Position numbers and translations under genes: made by a program. From assembly GCA_030637745.1 (NCBI GenBank), contig DAOWFX010000017.1, positions 1 through 34,576 of the forward strand: a stretch of DNA of 34,576 bases, in the 5' to 3' direction. The notes under the pieces were generated by a model. It saw only the letters and a list, made by a program, of their open reading frames with translations, did not search any database and was not told where the DNA came from. This DNA is from JAGLOK01 sp023139005 (GTDB taxonomy: Bacteria; Bacillota; Clostridia; Christensenellales; UMGS416). How positions within the stretch are numbered: position 1 is the stretch's first letter; each line of letters begins with the position of its first letter. Below, piece after piece: positions 28,963 through 34,576 of the stretch.

Positions 28963-30117
28963 TTAGCTTATACCTAGGCGATATCTTCTTTCTGCCAACA
29001 ATAAATCTACCATTCTGCCATAACTCTTGATGCCATCTTCTTGTTTGTTAGATTTTAAGTAGGTGTCATTAAAGGCTTCTGTTTTTTCAGCGACCGGTCC
29101 TTCGTACTTTTGCCAAAAAAGAGTTTGTGCATATAAGTCTGCATTTACATCATCACTATATGTTCCACGCAGTTCGTAGTATTTATCTTCGTCTGTTGCA
29201 TATAGTTGGTTCATAGAGTTAATCAATGCTAGCAATGTACCTGAGTACTTAAAGTACTCATCTCCCCCTTCGCGACAAACCAAGTATGAAATGAAGTTTG
29301 CTTCATCCTCACGTGCAAATCCACGTTGATGTGCAGCTTCATGGCAAGCTGTTGATAGAAATAGTGACGATTCGACTGCAACATTAACATTTGCTTCCAT
29401 GGTGAACATCAGAAAAATGCCAGTGATTTGAGTATAGTTCATTATAGAAGATGCTAGTACAGGTTTTGGTGCTGAATATTCTCCATCAAACATGGGATAC
29501 TTTTTAGAAATATTATTATATACTTGAGGAACCATTTGCAGTGCATCTTTATGGGAATACGGCCAATCTACTATACCAAAAATATCCTCATTTAGTTCCT
29601 CACGAACAGTATTTGCATTTTCAATTAGCTCCTCACACAATTCAGAAAGTTCATTGGAATCAGATAACCTATTATTATACTCCATGGTTTGTGCAAGGGG
29701 TCTACGATAGTAATTCAATGCCCAACCAACATTGAAAAAGAAATACAACACGCAAGCAGTGCCTGCAAGAGAGACTATCCACTTAATTAATGTATATAAG
29801 CCATGACACTCTCTGAAGGCTGATATAAGTGACAAAATTATTGATACAATAAGTCCTATTATCAGCGTATAGATAAAGATTTCTATAAATGAGAAATTGA
29901 ATGATGAAAATAACATGCTCCAAGGCTGCGAGAAAGAATGATACCACTTCGCTGCATATACTTCTTCAATCCATCCTGGGTTTTTGACTGCCCAATTTTT
30001 CAAAAATATCGTAATAGGTAGGAATCCGCACAATAAGAAGATGTATCCTAATTGTATCCATCTTTTTTTTGAATCCATATTGTCTTTTTCGATTTTCTTA
30101 GAATTGTTTTTCACCAT
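28963..30117 (-). CDS. DUF3810-family membrane zinc-protease-like protein
   Basis: A 384-residue membrane protein of the DUF3810 family: about three N-terminal helices (about 22-38, 75-100, 115-135), then a soluble region with STACHEAAHQRGFAREDEANF, a HExxH zinc-protease motif, and the following SYLVC helix. The conserved NYYRRPLAQ and NYTQITGIFLMF segments fit the family. The peptidase activity of DUF3810 is not established. The ATG at 30117 has GGAG eight bases upstream and a promoter (TTGTAT-17-TATAAT) that overlaps the alternative upstream opening to 30174, which is rejected. Confidence 0.82.
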   Translation of the reverse strand: MVKNNSKKIEKDNMDSKKRWIQLGYIFLLCGFLPITIFLKNWAVKNPGWIEEVYAAKWYHSFSQPWSMLFSSFNFSFIEIFIYTLIIGLIVSIILSLISAFRECHGLYTLIKWIVSLAGTACVLYFFFNVGWALNYYRRPLAQTMEYNNRLSDSNELSELCEELIENANTVREELNEDIFGIVDWPYSHKDALQMVPQVYNNISKKYPMFDGEYSAPKPVLASSIMNYTQITGIFLMFTMEANVNVAVESSLFLSTACHEAAHQRGFAREDEANFISYLVCREGGDEYFKYSGTLLALINSMNQLYATDEDKYYELRGTYSDDVNADLYAQTLFWQKYEGPVAEKTEAFNDTYLKSNKQEDGIKSYGRMVDLLLAERRYRLGIS

Positions 30118-30145
30118 TTTATTTGCTCCGCTTGTTAATAACATA

Positions 30146-30174
30146 ATTATAAACATTATATAAGAACTATACAA
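30146..30174 (-). promoter_or_regulatory. Promoter of the DUF3810 gene
   Basis: On the minus strand TTGTAT (30174-30169), 17 bases, TATAAT (30151-30146). Confidence 0.7.
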
Positions 30175-30274
30175 TAATAATTCTTCAAATTTAACCTAGA
30201 TTTATATATATTTATAGGTATAATATAAGTGCGTAACAAGAGTTACTACAATAAATCGAACGAGGTAGCATAAA

Positions 30275-31729
30275 ATGATGAACAACAGATATAAGAAAAT
30301 TGTATATGACTATAATAATCTTATAGATACAAATATTATACCCGAAGATTGTGATAAGAAGCTAGAGAAAAAAATCGCAGCAATCTCCCAAGGTGATATT
30401 GATAGCATGATGCCTGAACTAGAGAAAGCCAAGAAAAGTCTTTCAAACAAATGGGGCAAATCCTCGAAAATGATGGCTTGGACAAAAAGCATGGAACTCT
30501 CAGACAAGATCCTTATTGATATCTGCAAAACTGCAAAGCAAGTACAAAAAGGTTTTGATAATTTCGTAATATTTGGTATAGGTGGTTCTGCACTAGGACC
30601 TATCGCTGTTCAGAATGCGCTCAATCATCTTCATTATAATTCACTGCCAAAAGACCAGCGCTCTGGTCCGAAGTTGTTTGTGGAAGACAATGTGGACCCT
30701 GAAAGAATGAACGCATTGCTTGATATTATTGATGTAGAGAGAACTTGCTTTAACATCATAACAAAATCAGGAAAAACAGCAGAAACCATGTCACAATATC
30801 TTATATGTCAATCCTTGCTAAAGGAGAGATTGGGTGATCAATGGTATAAAAACATCATAGCAACCACGGACAAAAAGCAAGGTAATCTGATAAAAATTGC
30901 AAAAGAAAATAAAATCAAAACCTTTGTCATACCCGATGGCGTTGGTGGAAGATACTCAGAGCTAAGCCCTGTTGGTCTACTACCTGCAGCTGTATGCGGG
31001 ATCGATATCAAAATGATGCTAGAAGGAGCTTCATTTATGGATGAAATCTGTATGACAGAAAATTTGAAAAACAATCCCGGTTATATGGCTGGACTACTGA
31101 TGTACATTGCAATGGAGAAGAAAAAGAAAAACATTCAAGTAATTATGCCTTATGCAGATAGTTTAAAATACTTTGCAGACTGGTATGCTCAACTATGGGC
31201 TGAAAGTCTGGGTAAAAAGGAAACCACACGTGGGAAAATGGTTCATTGCGGACAAACACCAGTGGGCGCTTTAGGTGTTACAGATCAACATTCACAGATT
31301 CAGCTCTACACCGAAGGTCCCTTTGATAAAGTAATAACATTTATTAAGGTTGAAGAATACCGAAGCAAATATACAATCCCTTATGGATGTGAAGATATAC
31401 CTGATGTATCATTTCTTGGTGGAAAAACTTTAAATGAACTGATACACGCCGAACAAAAGGCGACAGAGGTGGCAGTCACTGCAGCGGGCAAACTAAATCA
31501 AACTATTATGCTTCCTGAAGTCAATGCACATACGATTGGTCAGCTAATGTATTTCTTTATGGTACAGACTGCTGTCTGTGGTGAGTTATTGAAAATTGAT
31601 GCATTCAACCAACCTGGAGTTGAAGCAGGTAAGATTGCAACATATGCTTTACTTGGAAAAGAAGGTTATGAAGAAGATTTCAAAAAGCTTCAAAGGAATG
31701 TCAAAAAGTCAAATGATTATGTAATTTGA
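30275..31729 (+). CDS. pgi: Glucose-6-phosphate isomerase
   Basis: A 484-residue enzyme interconverting glucose 6-phosphate and fructose 6-phosphate in glycolysis and gluconeogenesis. The SIS-type core shows NFVIFGIGGSALGPIAVQ, NIITKSGKTAETMSQYL, GVGGRYSELSPVGLLPAA, the catalytic Glu region QLWAESLGK and DQHSQIQLYTEGP with the catalytic His. The C-terminal helix carries the essential Lys region (QPGVEAGKIATYALL). The start could be either of two adjacent ATG codons; GAGG precedes them. It appears monocistronic, with a strong terminator. Confidence 0.97.
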   Translation: MMNNRYKKIVYDYNNLIDTNIIPEDCDKKLEKKIAAISQGDIDSMMPELEKAKKSLSNKWGKSSKMMAWTKSMELSDKILIDICKTAKQVQKGFDNFVIFGIGGSALGPIAVQNALNHLHYNSLPKDQRSGPKLFVEDNVDPERMNALLDIIDVERTCFNIITKSGKTAETMSQYLICQSLLKERLGDQWYKNIIATTDKKQGNLIKIAKENKIKTFVIPDGVGGRYSELSPVGLLPAAVCGIDIKMMLEGASFMDEICMTENLKNNPGYMAGLLMYIAMEKKKKNIQVIMPYADSLKYFADWYAQLWAESLGKKETTRGKMVHCGQTPVGALGVTDQHSQIQLYTEGPFDKVITFIKVEEYRSKYTIPYGCEDIPDVSFLGGKTLNELIHAEQKATEVAVTAAGKLNQTIMLPEVNAHTIGQLMYFFMVQTAVCGELLKIDAFNQPGVEAGKIATYALLGKEGYEEDFKKLQRNVKKSNDYVI

Positions 31730-31745
31730 TAATAATAATTATATT

Positions 31746-31782
31746 AAAAAAAGGCTGTAGTTCAAATCTACAGCCTTTTTCT
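31746..31782. terminator. Bidirectional terminator between pgi and thiT
   Basis: AAAAAGGCTGTAG, loop TTCAAAT, CTACAGCCTTTTT: a long perfect stem with A- and T-runs, working for both convergent genes. Confidence 0.93.
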
Positions 31783-31787
31783 TTGCT

Positions 31788-32441
31788 TTATTTAACAGTT
31801 GATACCGTTATTCTCTTCGGATTCATAGTTTCTATTATCTTCTTCAATTGTGGAACATAAGACAACACTAAGCAAATAATCATCTCAGGTAACATATATG
31901 ATCCATTGTAGAAAAGCGAGTAAAGTGCAACAGGCTGCCCCGCTGGAGCATACTCTCCCCAGAATATTATACCCGATGCAAAGTGACTCAAAAACCTCGC
32001 AAAACATCCGAGTACAATCGCCCATTGTAAGTTCTTTTTGCTAAAACCTGCAAAGCCCAAAAATGCAAAAGGCAATATATAATCAAGCGCAAACTGTACT
32101 GGATGAACGACATATATTCCTTGTATAAGTTGCATGCATCCGTACACAATCCCCGAAGCTATTCCGGCTGTAGGACCGAACGCCCATGCGTATGCGAGTA
32201 TCGGCAACATTGATCCAGGAGTAATAGATCCACCATTTTGTAACTTAAATACTGTAATGCTAGACAATATAAACCCTAAGGATATGCACAGTGCTCCCAT
32301 AGATAGTGTACGTGCAGTAAAATTCTTACCTTTTAAGAATAGAAATAGTGCCCCAAGTATTGCAATAGCGACTATCGTTGTCCACATCCAATAAGGAATT
32401 CCTCCAATTTTTTCAACCAGTGTGTGTAGCCATTCGTTCAT
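31788..32441 (-). CDS. thiT: Energy-coupled thiamine transporter ThiT
   Basis: A 217-residue S component of the ECF transporter family with about six helices. Family landmarks are LQNGGSITPGSMLPILAYAW, the YGCMQLIQG segment, HPVQFALDYILPFAFLG and CFARFLSHFASGIIFWGEYA, which line the thiamine site. It binds thiamine and uses the shared EcfT and EcfA proteins encoded elsewhere. TAGGAG precedes the ATG. A TPP riboswitch and a terminator hairpin in the leader show repression when thiamine pyrophosphate is abundant, which confirms the substrate class. Confidence 0.93.
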   Translation of the reverse strand: MNEWLHTLVEKIGGIPYWMWTTIVAIAILGALFLFLKGKNFTARTLSMGALCISLGFILSSITVFKLQNGGSITPGSMLPILAYAWAFGPTAGIASGIVYGCMQLIQGIYVVHPVQFALDYILPFAFLGFAGFSKKNLQWAIVLGCFARFLSHFASGIIFWGEYAPAGQPVALYSLFYNGSYMLPEMIICLVLSYVPQLKKIIETMNPKRITVSTVK

Positions 32442-32481
32442 TTTTTTCTCCTAAAATATTATTTTGAAATAACGTCCTGCA

Positions 32482-32513
32482 TATAAAATCCCACAGACAT
32501 AATATGCTGCGGG
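32482..32513 (-). terminator. Riboswitch-controlled terminator
   Basis: On the minus strand CCCGCAG, ten-base loop, CTGTGGG, then ATTTTATAT, placed between the TPP aptamer and thiT. It fits the off-state terminator of the expression platform. Confidence 0.75.
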
Positions 32514-32526
32514 TTAGGATTATATT

Positions 32527-32638
32527 GGCTTCCCTTCGTAAGTTTTAACTTAAATCAGGTTCCAAGGGTCATTGTGTAAAAATCATATATATATGATATA
32601 ATGAGTTGCACAATATCTCAGCTAATGCTCCCCCAGCG
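32527..32638 (-). promoter_or_regulatory. TPP riboswitch (THI element)
   Basis: Read on the minus strand, the aptamer landmarks are in order: GGGGGAGC (about 32634-32627), GCTGAGA (32622-32616), a long optional P3a stem (ATTGTG/CACAAT around an AT-rich insert, 32614-32571), ACCCTTGGAACCTGAT (centre about 32560) and TTACGAAGGGAAGCC at the 3' end. These match the conserved thiamine pyrophosphate aptamer. It controls thiT. Confidence 0.92.
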
Positions 32639-32658
32639 CTATATTCAATTATGCGCTT

Positions 32659-32686
32659 ATTATATCATTATCTTAAGAGTAGTCAA
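32659..32686 (-). promoter_or_regulatory. Promoter of the TPP riboswitch-thiT transcript
   Basis: On the minus strand TTGACT (32686-32681), 16 bases, TATAAT (32664-32659). Its -35 touches the AAGGAG ribosome binding site of the divergent nucleotidase gene. Confidence 0.78.
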
Positions 32687-32695
32687 GGAGTTAGT

Positions 32696-33271
32696 ATGTC
32701 AAAACATTTTTTTGCTTATATTTCGAGAATGAAGTACATTTCTAGATGGAATCTGATGAGAAACACTGAAAGAGAAAATATTCAAGAGCATTCCATGCAA
32801 GTGGTATGGATTGCGCATGCTTTAAGTATAATTGGAAATAAGTTTTTTAATAAAAATTATATTATAGAAGATGTACTTGCACTTGCTGCCTATCATGAAG
32901 CAAGTGAGGTTATTACTGGAGACCTCCCAACCCCCATCAAATATCATAACCCAAATATTAAAAAAGCATACAAAGCCATAGAAGAACTTGCCTGCCAAAA
33001 GCTACTTAATATGTTACCTGACAACCTTAAACCTGAATATGATAAATACTTAATACCAAGAAAATGTCAAGAACAAATTATCGTCAAAGCAGCCGACAGG
33101 ATTAGCGCATATCTTAAATGTGTTGATGAGCTCAAAACCGGCAATCTCGAATTTTCAAAAGCAAAAGATACAATCTTAATTAGTATAAACAGACTGGATA
33201 TAGATGAAGTTGATTATTTCATGGATAATTTTATGGATAGTTTCGAATTGACACTTGATGAGCTAAACTGA
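32696..33271 (+). CDS. yfbR: YfbR-type 5'-deoxynucleotidase (HD superfamily)
   Basis: A 191-residue protein very close to E. coli YfbR along its full length: HFFAYISRMKYISRWNLMRN, ENIQEHSMQVVWIAHAL (first metal His), GDLPTPIKYHNP, YKAIEELACQKLL and VKAADRISAYLKCVDEL, ending YFMDNFMDSFELTLDEL. YfbR removes phosphate from dNMPs. The usual HD pair in YHDASE is YHEASE here, a conservative Asp-to-Glu change at a metal ligand. AAGGAG precedes the ATG at 32696; an in-frame opening from 32606 would overlap the riboswitch and is rejected. The promoter is probably near the TATAAT at 32597-32602, inside the opposite-strand riboswitch. Confidence 0.92.
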   Translation: MSKHFFAYISRMKYISRWNLMRNTERENIQEHSMQVVWIAHALSIIGNKFFNKNYIIEDVLALAAYHEASEVITGDLPTPIKYHNPNIKKAYKAIEELACQKLLNMLPDNLKPEYDKYLIPRKCQEQIIVKAADRISAYLKCVDELKTGNLEFSKAKDTILISINRLDIDEVDYFMDNFMDSFELTLDELN

Positions 33272-33296
33272 TTGATCATTTTATTATAGGGGATAT

Positions 33297-34172
33297 CTAC
33301 TTGTACTCATATTCGTAGTTTTTCCAATCAAAAACTTTTTCTGCTTCCAACCAATAATTATTAGGAATCAAACCTCCTTTCCCATCCCAACCTTTTGATA
33401 TTGCATATTTTTTTGCATAATCTAGAAAAGCTAACGTTGCAATCTTGCCATCTTCTGTTGAATGCATCAGCATCATTTCCCATGGACTATAGTTATCAAT
33501 ATCTGCTTTTCTAAAAGCTTCTCTAATCTTATTTGGATCATATTTTACAGTTTTCTCTTCAACATACCATCGACCATCCTTGAAAACCAACAAAGAGTAC
33601 GGTGCATATCCTCCCTTGATATACGATATGCCAACAGAGCCAGGATTCACAATTAACGTATCGTTCGCTCTAGCATGCCATTGCTGGTGACAATGTCCAC
33701 ATATAAGTATGTCTTCCTCTACATTAGCCAATACTTTTTCAATCTTTTTGGTTTCATGTTTGTATATGAGCTCATTCGTTTTTCTAAACGATCCATGCAC
33801 AACTCTGAATTTTGTATCATTCACATCAAATGTTATTTGGTTTGGGAGATCAAAGAGATAATTCATATTATTCTTTGTAAGCTTGCGGTGCATCCATACC
33901 ACAGGTAGCATCTGATAGTATTGATCCCAATTGTTATGAGTACCATCGTTGTAATATCTTAAATAATCCTCGCGGTTGCCGTGGATAACTTTAGCATTTG
34001 CTTTTTGAACGAGCTCAACTGTTTGATTTGGTTGCAAAAAACCACCAATAATATCACCTGCAATGACGATATCATCAATATCAATATTTGAAAGCTCCTC
34101 AAATACAGCTTTGAGTGCAACAAAATTTGAATGGATATCACTGATAACTGCAATTATATAAGTATCTGCCAT
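33297..34172 (-). CDS. Calcineurin-like metallophosphoesterase
   Basis: A 291-residue phosphoesterase of the MJ0936/YfcE-like group. Metal-ligand motifs are in order: IIAVISDIHSNFVALKAVF, IVIAGDIIGG, VIHGNREDYLRYY (the GNHD/E motif), FRVVHGS and ILICGHCHQQW, followed by VNPGSVG. About 80 extra C-terminal residues (after VEEKTVKYDP) form an added helical part. No signal peptide, so it is cytoplasmic; the substrate is unknown. The ATG overlaps the stop of the upstream tail-anchored protein gene (TAATG), so the two are coupled. Confidence 0.9.
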   Translation of the reverse strand: MADTYIIAVISDIHSNFVALKAVFEELSNIDIDDIVIAGDIIGGFLQPNQTVELVQKANAKVIHGNREDYLRYYNDGTHNNWDQYYQMLPVVWMHRKLTKNNMNYLFDLPNQITFDVNDTKFRVVHGSFRKTNELIYKHETKKIEKVLANVEEDILICGHCHQQWHARANDTLIVNPGSVGISYIKGGYAPYSLLVFKDGRWYVEEKTVKYDPNKIREAFRKADIDNYSPWEMMLMHSTEDGKIATLAFLDYAKKYAISKGWDGKGGLIPNNYWLEAEKVFDWKNYEYEYK

Positions 34173-34540
34173 TATCTTCTGTATCTACTATTTCTATTAT
34201 TTCTTTGGCTTAAAGCACGACCAACTATAAGTATTGTTATGAAAACAAATACCACAACTAGTATTGCTATTATTATGTATATCGCATTGATTGCACCACT
34301 TGTCTTTTTGGGTGCCTCCGTAGGCACACTCGTTTGTGCCGGAGCTATGGTTGCAGTCACACCGCTATCTGGTGTTGCAGTCACAGGTTTTATTGTTGCT
34401 GTCTCTGATATTGGTGTCGGCGAAATTGTTGGTGTTGCAGAAGGTGTAATGTTTACCATAGGAGTATTTAGTGGAATAGGTTTAAGTTCAATACTACTAT
34501 AGACTTTGTTCTTTATTCCACTGTACTTTGTGTTTCTCAT
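34172..34540 (-). CDS. Tail-anchored membrane protein with Thr/Pro-rich region
   Basis: A 122-residue protein without a signal peptide. A Thr/Pro/Ser-rich stretch (about 25-78) leads to one membrane helix (about 84-108, INAIYIIIAILVVVFVFITI) and a basic end rich in Arg and Asn. By the positive-inside rule the tail is cytoplasmic and the Thr/Pro region outside. It may equally be the C-terminal part of a larger surface protein: the ATG lacks a ribosome binding site and instead overlaps the stop of another frame (ATGA at 34540-34537), which suggests coupling to, or a frameshift from, an upstream gene that enters from the right edge. Function is unknown. Confidence 0.55.
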   Translation of the reverse strand: MRNTKYSGIKNKVYSSIELKPIPLNTPMVNITPSATPTISPTPISETATIKPVTATPDSGVTATIAPAQTSVPTEAPKKTSGAINAIYIIIAILVVVFVFITILIVGRALSQRNNRNSRYRR

Positions 34541-34576
34541 ATTGTATTCAGCACCAACCTAATCTTACTAACCCCT
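34537..34576 (-). CDS. End of a gene entering from the right edge
   Basis: On the minus strand an open frame from the window edge ends with TGA at 34539-34537, overlapping the next ATG. Only 12 residues are visible, so this is a weak call made from the ATGA overlap. Confidence 0.3.
   Translation of the reverse strand, partial: GVSKIRLVLNTI

Noticed and set aside
32606..32695. A longer N terminus for the YfbR-type protein
   Set aside because: It would lie over the riboswitch aptamer, has no ribosome binding site and is absent from the E. coli homologue; AAGGAG precedes the ATG at 32696.

Overview
The window is a low-GC chromosomal segment from a Bacillota bacterium, most likely class Clostridia. 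The support is the rpsF-ssb-rpsR and DUF2232-rplI-dnaB clusters, DUF1292, DUF975 and DUF3810 proteins, a BlaI/M56 pair, a TPP-riboswitch-controlled ThiT, strong AGGAGG-type ribosome binding sites and AT-rich sigma-A-type promoters. Genus and species cannot be told from the sequence. No phage, insertion sequence, CRISPR array or complete mobile element is visible. Gene order is that of a core chromosome with many short, independently transcribed units.

Layout. 1-600: a gene entering from the left edge and broken by one frameshift. 615-2400: a ComFB-family protein and a large lipoprotein, both minus strand. 2464-2824 and 4319-4917 hold non-coding DNA with a small interspersed repeat (GGACATGTGCC followed by a hairpin), a second 31-bp repeat and a long inverted repeat. 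Between them is an ArsR-family repressor operon with two half-size permeases and two matching operators. A tRNA-Thr(GGT) follows at 4918-4993.

5054-12950 carries an atypical response regulator, a secreted CapA-like protein, a GNAT with a cysteine-rich tail, an MGT-type glycosyltransferase, a lipoprotein alpha/beta hydrolase, a HAD hydrolase and an M56-sensor-like lipoprotein without its peptidase. 13129-16039 is a BlaI/BlaR1-like repressor and protease pair whose sensor domain is not a penicillin-binding domain. 16209-17258 encodes a DUF4380-like protein with a tail of 13 cysteines.

17470-26056 is mostly core functions: DUF1292, DUF2232-rplI-dnaB, mreB, an unknown helical protein, a nonsense-mutated GNAT, a TtcA-type tRNA thiolase and rpsF-ssb-rpsR, whose S6 has a long acidic/basic tail. 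26195-34576 holds DUF975, a frameshifted remnant, a methyltransferase, a two-repeat membrane protein, a DUF3810 zinc-protease-like protein, pgi, a riboswitch-controlled thiT divergent from a YfbR-type nucleotidase, and a metallophosphoesterase coupled to a tail-anchored membrane protein that ends near the right edge.

The most unusual content is: (i) the BlaI/M56 locus with a new-looking sensor domain plus a second, protease-less copy of that sensor; (ii) two enzymes with metallothionein-like C-terminal tails; (iii) the hairpin-bearing interspersed repeats; (iv) the paired half-permeases under a two-operator ArsR promoter. All functions are inferred from motifs read by eye; no database search was run.
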